57,716 nt of DNA from CAYTZH01 sp964442285 (GTDB taxonomy: Bacteria > Myxococcota_A > UBA9160 > JAFDET01), in NCBI GenBank assembly GCA_964442285.1, contig CAYTZH010000035.1, positions 1 through 57,716 on the forward strand, read 5' to 3'. This document shows, in pieces, positions 31,421 through 39,981 of this stretch. The notes under the pieces were generated by a model. The model saw nothing but the letters and a program-made list of their open reading frames with translations. It was not told the origin of the DNA and did not search any database. The position numbers were made by a program, and so were the translations under genes. Positions within the stretch are counted from its first letter, which is position 1. Every line of letters starts with the position of its first letter.

Positions 31421-32071
31421 TCAGCGCGTGCGGCGCGCGGCGGGGAGGACCCGGTCTCCCGTCTCCGACAGGGCGCTCGGCAGGCCCTGTACCAGGAAGC
31501 CGATGCAGAGGCGCTCCGCCTCCTCGCGCGAGACGATGCGGGCGCCCCAGGCGCGCGCCGCCGCGTCGGCCGCATTCACCATCATGCCGGCCAGCGCCAG
31601 GGCGGTGGCCGGCTCGACATCGGCGGCCCGGAGGATGCGGTCCGCCCAGAACTCGAGGAAGGCGCGCACGCGGCGCGCGATGCGGCGGCGCCCGGCGCCC
31701 GCAGTGCCGAAGCGCGCCTGGAGTACGCCGAGCAGGGCGCCGCGCTCGGCGACGAGGTCGAAGTAGGCCGCCACGGCCCGCCGCAGACCCTCGTCGAAGG
31801 GCGTCGTCTCGTCGAGCGCCGCCTCGACCCGCCGGTACACGTCGGAGACCTCGCGGTCCCAGAGCGAGAGCATCACGTCCTCGGCGTCGCGGAAGTACGC
31901 GTAGCCGAGTCCCTTGGACACGCCGGCGTGCTCGGCGAGGCGCTCCATGGTGAGCGCCTCGGGGCCCGCCTCCAGCAGCAGCCGGGCGGCGGTGTCGAGG
32001 AGCTGCGCGCGCCGCGCCTCGGAGGAGAGGCGCCGGGCGCGCGGGCGGGTAGGAGGCCGGGCACGAGCCAC
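31421..32071 (-). CDS. TetR/AcrR-family regulator of the acyl-CoA operon
   Basis: The 216-residue protein has an N-terminal TetR helix-turn-helix (AARLLLEAGPEALTMERLAE, then HAGVSKGLGYAYFRDAEDVM) and a helical ligand-binding C-terminal domain. It starts at GTG 32071 and heads the minus-strand operon with the amidohydrolase, hydratase and two dehydrogenases. A perfect inverted repeat sits 20 bp upstream of its start, so autoregulation and operon control by an acyl-CoA-like ligand are likely. Confidence 0.88.
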   Translation of the reverse strand: MARARPPTRPRARRLSSEARRAQLLDTAARLLLEAGPEALTMERLAEHAGVSKGLGYAYFRDAEDVMLSLWDREVSDVYRRVEAALDETTPFDEGLRRAVAAYFDLVAERGALLGVLQARFGTAGAGRRRIARRVRAFLEFWADRILRAADVEPATALALAGMMVNAADAAARAWGARIVSREEAERLCIGFLVQGLPSALSETGDRVLPAARRTR

Positions 32072-32090
32072 GCGCTGGAGCCTACCATGG

Positions 32091-32110
32091 TATTGACGCC
32101 AACGTCAATA
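32091..32110. promoter_or_regulatory. Inverted-repeat operator upstream of TetR-1
   Basis: The sequence TATTGACGCCAACGTCAATA has two perfect 8-bp arms (TATTGACG/CGTCAATA) around CCAA. It lies between the TetR-1 start and the end of the GH31 gene. Size, symmetry and position fit a TetR dimer site, and TTGAC/GTCAA half-sites are common for lipid-catabolism TetR proteins. Confidence 0.75.
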
Positions 32111-32164
32111 ACTGAGCGGAGCCGTCGCGCGACGAAGATCCGACCGGGAGGGGAGGGGGTGCCG

Positions 32165-34492
32165 TCAGCGGGAGCGCTCGACTGCGGGCGCGTCGGGCCC
32201 GACCACGTCGAGCGTCAGGCCGAGGCGGTCGTCGGTGCTCACCACATGCCGGCCGCCTGCCGCGCGGTAGCCGATCTCGACCTCGCCCTCGGGCAGCGGC
32301 ACGCGCAGCACGCGCACGCCCTCGTTCCGGAAGGGGGCGATGCGCAGGGTGAGCGCGTCGATCGGTCGCTGGTCGACGTGGTCCATCACCGGCGCAAGCG
32401 GGATCACGGCACCTTCGCGCAGCCACAGCGGCAGCGTTGCGAGATCGGCCTCGACGTCGAGCCAGCACGGGCCCACCGTCCGCTCACCCGTCCACCAATC
32501 GGTCCACGCTCCCTCGGGCAGGTAGACCCGCCGGCGGCCGCTCTCGTCGAGGATCGGCGCCACCAGCAGGGAATCGCCCAGCAGCCACGCGTCGCCGATG
32601 CCGCGGGTGGTGGGGTCGTCCGGGAACTCGAGCACGAGCGCGCGGGAGACGGGGAGTGCGCGCTCCACGCACTCGCGGGCCGTGGCCCAGAGGTAGGGCA
32701 GCAGCCGGTAGTGGAGCTGCACGTAGTCGCGGCAGATGCGCAGCGTCTCCGCGTCGCGCTTCCAGAGCTCGCGGTCGCCGGTGCCATGGATGCGCGGGTG
32801 CGAGAAGAAGACGCCGGCCTGCATCCAGCGCACCAGGAGCGGGCCGCTCGCCTCGCCCAGGAAGCCGCCGATGTCCATGCTCCAGAAGGGGAAGCCCGAG
32901 AGGCCGAGCGAGAGCCCGCCCTGGATCTGGGGCCCGAGGTTGTGCCAGTTGGCGCTGCTGTCCCCGCCCCAGTGAAGGGGGTAGCGCTGGCTCCCCGCCC
33001 AGGTGGAGCGGGCCCAGATGATCGACTCGCCCGTGGCCTCTCGGGTGGCTTCGGCCACCGCCTGGTTGTAGAGGAGCGGGTAGAGATTGTGCATTCGGTG
33101 GCCGGGCGTGCCGTCGTGGTAGACGCCGTCGAGGGGTGCCTGCTCGCCGAAGTCCACCTTGATGACCCGGGCGCCGAGATCGAAGAGGCGCCGCAGGTGC
33201 GACTGGTAGACCCGCACGGCTTCCGGGTTCGTGAAGTCGATGCAGCCCACGCGGCCGGAGAAGCCGGGCGTGTAGCAGATGCCCACGTCGTAGAGCTCGC
33301 CCTCCCGGGTCTTCACGAAGCCGTCCACGCCGGCCAGGCCCTGGAAGAGCTTCGACCCCTCCGGGATGTAGGGAAGCTGCCAGAGGCTCACCTTCGCGCC
33401 GAGGTCGGCCATCTGCTTGTGGAAGCCGGCAGGATCCGGAAAGCGGTCCCTCGCGAACTCGAGGTCGCAGTACCAGTCCTCCTTGAACCAATGCGTGTCC
33501 AGGTGCAGGACGTCCGTGGGGATCCCGTGCTCCCGGTTCGCGCGCACGACCTCCAGGGCCTCGTCGCCGGAGCGGTACGAGATCTTGCTCTGCCAGAACC
33601 CGAAGCTCCAGCGCGGGGGCATGCGGGTCTTCCCGGTGAGGTCCGTGTAGCGCGCCAGGATCTCCTTGGGCGAGCCGACGAAGAGGTAGTAGTCGAGGAA
33701 GTCCTCCTCCACCGCCACCTGGAGGTCGGCCGCCCCGCGGCTTCCCACCCAGCAGGTGATGCGCGCCGAGTGGTTCAGGAAGACGCCCCAGCCCCGCGTC
33801 GTCCAGAACAAGGGGACGTTCTTGTAGCTGCGCGGCGTGGTGGTGCCCGTGGCCTCGACCATGTTGAGGTCCACCGTCTGCCCAAGCTTGTCAAGGGCCA
33901 GGAACTGCTCGCCGAAGCCGAAGACGCCTTCCTGGGGGCGGAGCGCGAAGCACTCGACGGCCAGGGGGCGACCTTCGCGCGTTCTGCAGATGCCCGTGTT
34001 GTAGGCGTCCCAGACGTGGAAGTGGTTCTTCTCCGGCCCGCCGATCTCGGTGACTTCGCGGCCCTCGGCGTCCCTCGCGCGGAGCCGGAGCGACAGGAGG
34101 TCGACCTCGATGCACGCCTTGGCGGTCGCGAGGGAGACCCGCCCCTCGCCCGCGTCGACGGCCACCCGTCCGGGAGGGGGCGGCGCCCCCACGACCATCG
34201 GTGTCGCGTTCTCGGGCAGGGTGATGCCCTCGGCGTAGCGGAGCCGGAACACTTCGTCGGCCACGGCGTCGATGCGCAGTCGCCCCTCCGCCCCGTCGCG
34301 CGGCAGGAACGCGGCCAGCCCCTCGCCCTCGTCCGGCCAGCGCGGGCTGCGCCAGCGCTTCGAGGCGGTGCGCAGCACCAGCGCAGCCGGCTCCTGCTCG
34401 AGCAGCTCACAGGGGCCCACCGACGAGCGCTCGACGTCGCGGTCCTCGAGCCGGCGGGTGTGGAGATCGTCGACGACGGGATGGGATGCCAT
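32165..34492 (-). CDS. GH31 alpha-xylosidase (YicI-like)
   Basis: The 775-residue glycoside hydrolase family 31 enzyme has the nucleophile Asp in ARVIKVDFGEQAP (about residue 447) and the acid/base Asp in LHWGGDSSAN (about 511), both in the YicI-type alpha-xylosidase context. PPRWSFGFWQSKISY and HLDTHWFKEDWYCDLEF are further family motifs. No signal peptide is visible, so it acts in the cytoplasm on imported xylosides. ATG 34492 is chosen; an in-frame ATG 15 bp upstream is less likely. It is divergent from TetR-2 with a perfect palindrome between. A broken xylose isomerase/xylulokinase gene lies in the facing operon, consistent with a former xyloside pathway. Confidence 0.9.
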   Translation of the reverse strand: MASHPVVDDLHTRRLEDRDVERSSVGPCELLEQEPAALVLRTASKRWRSPRWPDEGEGLAAFLPRDGAEGRLRIDAVADEVFRLRYAEGITLPENATPMVVGAPPPPGRVAVDAGEGRVSLATAKACIEVDLLSLRLRARDAEGREVTEIGGPEKNHFHVWDAYNTGICRTREGRPLAVECFALRPQEGVFGFGEQFLALDKLGQTVDLNMVEATGTTTPRSYKNVPLFWTTRGWGVFLNHSARITCWVGSRGAADLQVAVEEDFLDYYLFVGSPKEILARYTDLTGKTRMPPRWSFGFWQSKISYRSGDEALEVVRANREHGIPTDVLHLDTHWFKEDWYCDLEFARDRFPDPAGFHKQMADLGAKVSLWQLPYIPEGSKLFQGLAGVDGFVKTREGELYDVGICYTPGFSGRVGCIDFTNPEAVRVYQSHLRRLFDLGARVIKVDFGEQAPLDGVYHDGTPGHRMHNLYPLLYNQAVAEATREATGESIIWARSTWAGSQRYPLHWGGDSSANWHNLGPQIQGGLSLGLSGFPFWSMDIGGFLGEASGPLLVRWMQAGVFFSHPRIHGTGDRELWKRDAETLRICRDYVQLHYRLLPYLWATARECVERALPVSRALVLEFPDDPTTRGIGDAWLLGDSLLVAPILDESGRRRVYLPEGAWTDWWTGERTVGPCWLDVEADLATLPLWLREGAVIPLAPVMDHVDQRPIDALTLRIAPFRNEGVRVLRVPLPEGEVEIGYRAAGGRHVVSTDDRLGLTLDVVGPDAPAVERSR

Positions 34493-34521
34493 CGCTCGGC
34501 TCCGCATCGGAGTTGGGATTG

Positions 34522-34543
34522 TAAGCCACTCTACCGTGGCTTA
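34522..34543. promoter_or_regulatory. Palindromic operator between GH31 and TetR-2
   Basis: TAAGCCAC-N6-GTGGCTTA is a perfect inverted repeat with 8-bp arms. It lies in the 87-bp gap between the divergent GH31 and TetR-2 genes. It is the likely TetR-2 binding site controlling both directions. Confidence 0.75.
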
Positions 34544-34579
34544 TGCTGGCCGTGCAACTTCGTCCCGGAGCGACCCGAC

Positions 34580-35263
34580 GTGGATGCACGCAAAGATCGG
34601 CACGAGGCGCCGCGTCGGCGGCTCACGGGCGAGCAGCGGAAGCAGACCCTCCTCGACGCCGCGGCCGAGATCGCCATGGAGGCGGGTCTCGACCACGTGA
34701 CGATGGAGCGCGCGGCAGAATGGGTGGGCGTCCACAAGAAGGTGGCCTACCGCTACTTCCCGAACCGAGATGCCCTCCTCGTTGCGCTGTTCGAGCGCGA
34801 GAACACGCTCTTCGACTACGAGGTGGCGGTGGCGCTCGAGGGCTGCCAGTCCTTCGAGGACCAGGTCCGGGCCGTGGTCCGGACCTACCTCTCGGCGCTC
34901 GACGGAGGCCGGCTCCACGTCCACAATACGGCCGCGTCGGGCCTCTCGGGCCCCATCGTGGAGTACCAGGCGGAGCGCACGGCGGGCGTGATCGACTACT
35001 TCGTGGAGTTGATGCAATCCCACGGATCGCTCCCGCCGGAGGTGGCGCGCACGGGGGCGATCGTGTTCATCTACGGGCTCGACGGCCTCCTGCTGCAGCG
35101 GGCCAGCACGGGGGCCGACCGAGAGGCTCTCGTCGAGACCTACGTCGCCATGGCCCTCGCTTCCCTGGATCGGCTCCAGCGCAGGGCGGGCGCGCGGCGC
35201 GCGCCCGAACGAGGGGGGCGGAGTCCGAAAGGGGCGTTCGTGCAGGGGAGGCCGCCTCGTTGA
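34580..35263 (+). CDS. TetR/AcrR-family regulator (TetR-2)
   Basis: The 227-residue protein begins at GTG 34580, preceded by GGAG 9 nt upstream. Its helix-turn-helix reads TLLDAAAEIAMEAGLDHVTM, then AAEWVGVHKKVAYRYFPNRD, a normal TetR N-terminus, followed by a helical effector domain. It leads an operon of tightly overlapping genes (sugar isomerase, PhyH, PhyH, xylBA chimera, hydroxylase, PhyH). It probably represses this operon and GH31 through the palindrome upstream. Confidence 0.87.
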   Translation: MDARKDRHEAPRRRLTGEQRKQTLLDAAAEIAMEAGLDHVTMERAAEWVGVHKKVAYRYFPNRDALLVALFERENTLFDYEVAVALEGCQSFEDQVRAVVRTYLSALDGGRLHVHNTAASGLSGPIVEYQAERTAGVIDYFVELMQSHGSLPPEVARTGAIVFIYGLDGLLLQRASTGADREALVETYVAMALASLDRLQRRAGARRAPERGGRSPKGAFVQGRPPR

Positions 35264-36078
35264 AGCTCGAGCTCATCAAGTGCGACTGGGGCATGGAGCA
35301 CCTCGGCGACCAGCGCACGCGCCTTCGGCGCTACGCCGAGGCGGGCTGGGACGGCGTCGAGTGCGCCTTCACCGAGCTCTCGCCCGAGGCGTTCGCCCAC
35401 CGGTGCGACGAGCTCGGCCTGCACTACGTGGCCATGATGTTCTGCGACGACGAGGCCAACTTCCGGCTGCACTTCGATCGGGTGAAGCGCGCGCGCCCGA
35501 TCCTGATCAATTGCCACCCCGGCCGGGACCACTACGACTTCGAGCGCGGACTCGCCTTCTTCCGCGCGGCATTGGAGATGGCCGAGGAGGTCGACGTCCC
35601 GGTGGTGTTCGAGACCCACCGCACGCGCCTGCTCTACGCGCCCTGGACCACCGCGCGCTACCTCGAGGCACTGCCCGAGCTGCGCATCACGGCGGGCTTC
35701 AGCCACTTCACCACCGTCGCCGAGAGCGACCTCTCGCTCCCCGCGTACGCCAGGCTCGTGGACGCCGCGATCGCGCGCGCGGACCACATCCACGCGCGGG
35801 TGGGATCAGCGCACGCGCCCCAGGTGGCGGATCCACGCGTGGGCGAGGGCCTCGCCTGGACCGAGCGCTTCGAGGCCTGGTGGGACCGGATCGTCGAGCA
35901 GCGCCTCGCCGAGGGACGCGAGCGCCTCACCGTCAACCCCGAGTTCGGGCCGCCCCCGTACCAGCCCGTGGATCCCCGCAGCGGGGCACCGCTCGCGGAT
36001 CCCTGGGAGGTGTGCCTGTGGATGGCGGAGCGCTTCCGCGCGCGCTGGGCCGGGCGGCTTCAGGCGAGCGGGCGCTGA
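35260..36078 (+). CDS. Sugar phosphate isomerase/epimerase-like TIM-barrel protein
   Basis: The 272-residue protein reads KCDWGMEHLGDQRTRLRRYA, then AEAGWDGVEC, and has metal-ligand-type residues in VVFETHRTRLLYAP, AGFSHFTTVAE and IHARVGSAHAPQ. This is the AP-endonuclease-2/xylose-isomerase-like barrel found in many isomerases and epimerases of unusual sugars. I start it at TTG 35260, which overlaps the TetR stop (TTGA) and has GGGGAGG 8 nt upstream; no ATG or GTG fits. It overlaps the next gene by one base (TGATG). Confidence 0.8.
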   Translation: MKLELIKCDWGMEHLGDQRTRLRRYAEAGWDGVECAFTELSPEAFAHRCDELGLHYVAMMFCDDEANFRLHFDRVKRARPILINCHPGRDHYDFERGLAFFRAALEMAEEVDVPVVFETHRTRLLYAPWTTARYLEALPELRITAGFSHFTTVAESDLSLPAYARLVDAAIARADHIHARVGSAHAPQVADPRVGEGLAWTERFEAWWDRIVEQRLAEGRERLTVNPEFGPPPYQPVDPRSGAPLADPWEVCLWMAERFRARWAGRLQASGR

Positions 36079-36821
36079 TGCAGTTGCAGCTCACCGCGCA
36101 GCAGCGCGTGCAGTGGCGGGACGCGGGCTTCCTCGCGTTGCCCCGCTTCGTGGACGACGACCAGCTCGCCGGGCTCCGCGGGGCCTACGACGAGCTCCTC
36201 GAGCGGCGCGTCGAGGCGGCGGGCGACCGGATGCTGGGCGGCGTCACGCGCCAGATCATGTTCCCGAGCCAGGCCCACCCCGTCTTCGACCGGAACCCGG
36301 TCCTCGCGGCCGGGATCGAGCTCGGCCGCGAGCTCCTCGGGAGTCACGAGGTGTACCGCAGCTTCGACATGCTGATCTTCAAGCCGCCCGGCCACCCGGA
36401 GGCGACACCCTGGCACCAGGACGCCGCCTACGCCCGCTCTCCCTTCGCGCCGGCTGGAACTCGCATCGTGCTGGAGTCGATCCAGTTCTGGGTGGCCCTC
36501 GACGACGCGGACGCGGAGAACGGCTGCATGCACTTCGCGCCGGGGCATCACACGAAGCCGCTCCTCCAACACCGCGTCGCGTCGGGAGAGCCCGCCGAGG
36601 ACAGCCGCCTGCTCGAGCTCGTGGCCCCGGAGTCGCAGCTCGATCTCGAAGGCGCCATCGCCTGCCCGCTGCCGGCCGGCGGCTGCACCCTCCACACCTA
36701 CGGCACGCCCCACTACACCCCTCCGAATCGCAGCGCGCATCGCCCGCGACGCGCGTACATCTTCAACGTCGCGACCCCCCGCGGCATCCGCTTCCTGCTC
36801 GGGCACAGCGATGACGACTGA
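36078..36821 (+). CDS. Phytanoyl-CoA dioxygenase (PhyH) family protein 1
   Basis: The 247-residue protein is an Fe(II)/2-oxoglutarate-dependent oxygenase. The iron-binding HxD is in TPWHQDAAY (His113, Asp115), the distal His is probably in GTPHYTPPNRS (His212), and the 2-oxoglutarate-binding Arg follows in RPRRAYIF. PhyH proteins hydroxylate hydrophobic acyl or natural-product substrates. It is one of three paralogs in this operon, the copies being clearly diverged, so they probably act on different positions or substrates. Confidence 0.87.
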   Translation: MQLQLTAQQRVQWRDAGFLALPRFVDDDQLAGLRGAYDELLERRVEAAGDRMLGGVTRQIMFPSQAHPVFDRNPVLAAGIELGRELLGSHEVYRSFDMLIFKPPGHPEATPWHQDAAYARSPFAPAGTRIVLESIQFWVALDDADAENGCMHFAPGHHTKPLLQHRVASGEPAEDSRLLELVAPESQLDLEGAIACPLPAGGCTLHTYGTPHYTPPNRSAHRPRRAYIFNVATPRGIRFLLGHSDDD

Positions 36822-37632
36822 CGTCCCGGGCCGCTTCCGGATGAGCAGCGAGGAGCGCGAGGGCTACGCCCGCGACGGCTACCTGCTGCGGGAGGGAGTC
36901 TTCGCGGCCGACGAGCTCGCGGCGCTCCGCGACGCGGTCGAGGAGGTGGTGGCCGGGGTGATGGCGCGGGCACAGCGGCCCGGAGCGGGTCCCGAGATCC
37001 GGCTCGCCGACGGCCATCGCCTCCAGCTCTCGAGCCAGGCGGCGATCCAGTGGGAGTGGGCGGAGGGCTCGCGGGAGGTCCGCCTGGTCGAGCCCTGCGA
37101 CCATCTCGACCCGCGTCTCGCCGCGCTCTTCGCGGACGCCCGCTTCGTCGAGCCGATGCGCGACGCCCTGGGCCGCGAGGACGTCGCGCTCTTCACGACC
37201 AAGCTGAACCTCAAGCGCCCCCGCGAAGGCTCCGAGTTCCCCTGGCACCAGGACTACCCCTACTGGTACGTGCGGGTCGGAGAGGAGGCGCACGACGTCG
37301 CCACGGCACTCTTCTTCCTCGACGACGCCGATGCCGAGAACGGGACGCTGCGCGTGTTGCCGGGCACCCACCGCGAAGGACCGGTGCCGCGCGACCCGAA
37401 TGACCCCACCCGCTCGCTCACCGATCCGCGCAAGCTCGACCGCTCGCGCGAGGTCGTGGTCCAGGCGCCCGCGGGCTCGGTGCTCTTCTTCGGCTCGCTC
37501 CTCGTGCACCGCTCGGAGGCGAACCGCAGTGAGAGGCCCCGGCGCGCGCTGCTTCCCTCCTACCAGCCGGCAGGGCGCCCGCGCTGGCACGAAGCGCCGC
37601 TCCACCCCGAATGGGTGGAGCACCTGCCCTGA
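36811..37632 (+). CDS. Phytanoyl-CoA dioxygenase (PhyH) family protein 2
   Basis: The 273-residue Fe(II)/2-oxoglutarate oxygenase has HxD in FPWHQDYPYWYV (His146, Asp148) and the distal His/Arg in LLVHRSEANRSERPRRA (His233). It overlaps PhyH-1 by 11 bp. The segment FFLDDADAENGTLRVLPGTH is standard for the family. Confidence 0.88.
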   Translation: MTTDVPGRFRMSSEEREGYARDGYLLREGVFAADELAALRDAVEEVVAGVMARAQRPGAGPEIRLADGHRLQLSSQAAIQWEWAEGSREVRLVEPCDHLDPRLAALFADARFVEPMRDALGREDVALFTTKLNLKRPREGSEFPWHQDYPYWYVRVGEEAHDVATALFFLDDADAENGTLRVLPGTHREGPVPRDPNDPTRSLTDPRKLDRSREVVVQAPAGSVLFFGSLLVHRSEANRSERPRRALLPSYQPAGRPRWHEAPLHPEWVEHLP

Positions 37633-37643
37633 GAGTTTCGCCG

Positions 37644-38216
37644 GTGTACCTCGGCATCGACGTCGGCACTTCGAGCGTGAAGGCGCTCCTCCTGGACGAC
37701 GGGGACCGAATCGTCGCGGAGAGCAGCGCGCCCCTCGAGGTGCGCCGCCCGCGGCCGCTCTGGTCCGAGCCGCACCCGGACTCCTGGTGGACGGCGACCC
37801 GGGCGGCCTTGGGGGGGCTCCGCGCGCGCGGCTCGGGCGGGCTCGCCGGGCTGCGCCTGCGCGGCGGCGGGATCGGGACGGGCGGCTTCAACTTCGACGC
37901 CAAGCTCCGGCGCCAGAGCGTGGACCCCGTGGACCTCTTCCACGCCCACATCGGCGGCATGGACACGCTCGCCCGAGGGCTCGTGGCGGCGGCGTACCTG
38001 CTCGAGGAGGGGCGCCTCCAGGAAGCCGTCGACGCGCGCTACGCCGGCTGGTCCGGCGAGCTCGGGCGCGGGATCCTCGAGGGCAAGCTCGGCCTGGCGG
38101 ACCTCTGGCGGCGCGCCATCGAGTCCGAGAGCGCGCCGCGTCCGGTGTCCGGCCGGCAGGAGCAGCTCGAGAACTGGGTGCGCAACGGGATCGAGCGCGC
38201 GGGAGGAACGCGATGA
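37644..38216 (+). pseudogene. In-frame chimera of xylulokinase N-terminus and xylose isomerase C-terminus
   Basis: The 190-residue frame starts with VYLGIDVGTSSVKALLLDDG and PLWSEPHPDSWWTATRAA, the N-terminal ~70 residues of xylulokinase (XylB, FGGY family). Without a stop it continues as GIGTGGFNFDAKLRRQS, then HAHIGGMDTLARGL and VSGRQEQLENWV, the C-terminal ~115 residues of xylose isomerase (XylA). The join is near 37851-37872. The kinase lacks most of both domains, and the isomerase part keeps only the last metal-ligand region (NFDAK), so neither activity is expected. It starts 11 nt after PhyH-2 and overlaps the hydroxylase gene (ATGA). It looks like a deletion between a xylB and a downstream xylA that kept the frame. 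Confidence 0.85.
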
Positions 38217-39151
38217 CGACGGCGCTGGAGACGCGCCCGGTCGAGGGGCCGCGCGCCCTGGCTGCTTCCGAACGGGTGCTCGCGGTCGCGGGATTCCCCG
38301 TGGCCATCGTGGCGACCTTCGCCCTGGCGCTCCTGCTGATGGGCCGGGGGTGGTCGCCCGAGGCTGCGATCGTCCTGCCCATCGCGGCGTTCTATCTCTG
38401 CCTCGCCGTCACCGAACGGCTCGTCCCCTGGCACGAGAGCTGGCTCCATCCGCGCGACGACCTGCGCACGGACGTCGGCCTCTACTTCTCCAACCTCGGG
38501 ATCGGGCTCGCCACCGGGCCCCTCGTCGTCGCCGCGGCCGCGGGCGCCGGCGCCTGGCTCTCGGCCCGGATGGGTCTGGGCTTGTGGCCGGCCGAGGCGC
38601 CGCTCCTCGCCCAGGTGGCTCTCGGCCTGGTGGTCGCCGAGCTCTGGGAGTACGGAGCCCACCGCGCCATGCACGAGGTGCCCTGGCTCTGGCGCTTCCA
38701 CGCCACCCACCACAGTCCCCAGCGCCTCTACTGGCTGAATGCGAGCCGCTTCCACCCCATCGACCTCTTCGTGATCGGCACCTTGAAGCTCGTCCCCCTC
38801 GCGATCCTCGGCGCGGGCGCTGCGGTGATCGCGCTGAACAACCTCTTCTCCGCGGTGCACGGCGCCTACCAGCACGCGAACGTGCCCGTGCGGATCGGGC
38901 CGCTCAACTGGATCTTCAGCATGACGGAGCTCCACCGCTGGCACCATTCGAAGCACGTCTCCGAGGCCAACCACAACTACGGCGGGAACCTGATCGTCTG
39001 GGACGTCGTGTTCGGGACGCGCTACCTCCCCGCCGACCGGGAGCCGCCCGAGGCCATCGGGATCGGCGCGATGCCCGCCTTCCCGACGGGCTTCTGGGCG
39101 AACCTCGCAGCGCCGTTCCGCTGGCGCCGCGTGGAGGAGGAGAGCCGATGA
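38213..39151 (+). CDS. Sterol desaturase/fatty acid hydroxylase family membrane protein
   Basis: The 312-residue membrane protein has the histidine boxes of the di-iron fatty acid hydroxylase superfamily: EYGAHRAMHEVP, FHATHHSPQ and WHHSKHVSEANHNYGG, plus the His in SRFHPID. Hydrophobic segments at about residues 28-50, 52-68, 95-125 and 180-200 anchor it. Relatives hydroxylate or desaturate sterols, hopanoids, fatty acids or carotenoids. Its ATG overlaps the chimera's stop and its stop overlaps PhyH-3. Confidence 0.88.
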   Translation: MTTALETRPVEGPRALAASERVLAVAGFPVAIVATFALALLLMGRGWSPEAAIVLPIAAFYLCLAVTERLVPWHESWLHPRDDLRTDVGLYFSNLGIGLATGPLVVAAAAGAGAWLSARMGLGLWPAEAPLLAQVALGLVVAELWEYGAHRAMHEVPWLWRFHATHHSPQRLYWLNASRFHPIDLFVIGTLKLVPLAILGAGAAVIALNNLFSAVHGAYQHANVPVRIGPLNWIFSMTELHRWHHSKHVSEANHNYGGNLIVWDVVFGTRYLPADREPPEAIGIGAMPAFPTGFWANLAAPFRWRRVEEESR

Positions 39152-39969
39152 GCCAGGCACCCGCGTCGCATCCCCTGAATGCCGGCTTCGAGTGGCGCCC
39201 GTCGCTCTCGCGCGGGCGCCTTCCCGAGGGCATGGCCGCGCAGTTCGACGAGCAGGGCTTCTGCCTCTACGAGAGGGCGTTCGACGCGGGGCAGGTTGCG
39301 CGCGCCGTCGCGGAGATCGATCCGTGGGAGCAGAAGGTCGAGCAGTTCCTCCGGACCCGGGAGGACGGCACGCTCTTCATCGCCCGCGCGGGCAGGATCA
39401 CGTTCTCGACGCACCTCGTGACGCGCAGCCGGTTCCTGCGGGCGATGAGCGTCGCGCCGCCGATCCTCGACCTGTGCCACGACCTGGTGGGCCCCGACGT
39501 GCGCCTCTACTGGGACCAGGCGGTCTACAAGAAGCCGGGCAACCCCGAGGAGTTCCCCTTCCACCAGGACAACGGCTACACCTACATCGAGCCCCAGCAG
39601 TACCTCACCTGCTGGGTCGCCCTCACCGACGCCACGGTGGAGAACGGCTGCCCCTGGGTGATCCCCGGCTGGCACCGCTACGGCACGCTGGCCCACGAGG
39701 CCACGGACCTCGGCTGGCGCTGTGTCGAGTCGTCGCCGGACGCCGTTCCCGTCCCGGCGCGGGCGGGCGACATCGTGGTGTTCTCCTCGCTCACGCCCCA
39801 TCGCACCGGCCCCAACCTCTCGGACTCGGTGCGCAAGGCGTACATCCTCCAGTACGCGCCGGACGGCGCGCGCTGCCGGGTCGAGGGCGCGGCGCAGGCG
39901 GGGCTGCAGAACGACCCCGAGCGGCAGTACGAGGTGCTCCGCGGTGGCTCGCCGGCGCCGCTGCCGTGA
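39148..39969 (+). CDS. Phytanoyl-CoA dioxygenase (PhyH) family protein 3
   Basis: The 273-residue oxygenase has HxD in FPFHQDNGYTYI (His139, Asp141) and the distal His in SLTPHRTGPNLSDSVRKAYI (His218). The segment TCWVALTDATVENGCPWVIP is typical of PhyH proteins acting on amino-acid or lipid-like substrates. It is the last gene of the TetR-2 operon. It is convergent with the nucleoside hydrolase gene, 12 nt apart. Confidence 0.88.
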   Translation: MSQAPASHPLNAGFEWRPSLSRGRLPEGMAAQFDEQGFCLYERAFDAGQVARAVAEIDPWEQKVEQFLRTREDGTLFIARAGRITFSTHLVTRSRFLRAMSVAPPILDLCHDLVGPDVRLYWDQAVYKKPGNPEEFPFHQDNGYTYIEPQQYLTCWVALTDATVENGCPWVIPGWHRYGTLAHEATDLGWRCVESSPDAVPVPARAGDIVVFSSLTPHRTGPNLSDSVRKAYILQYAPDGARCRVEGAAQAGLQNDPERQYEVLRGGSPAPLP

Positions 39970-39981
39970 CGATGCCTGCAG

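Noticed and set aside
37611..37643. Start of the xylBA chimera at ATG 37611 inside PhyH-2.
   Set aside because: The first residues from there (GGAPALRVSP) are outside the xylulokinase family; GTG 37644 gives the natural N-terminus.
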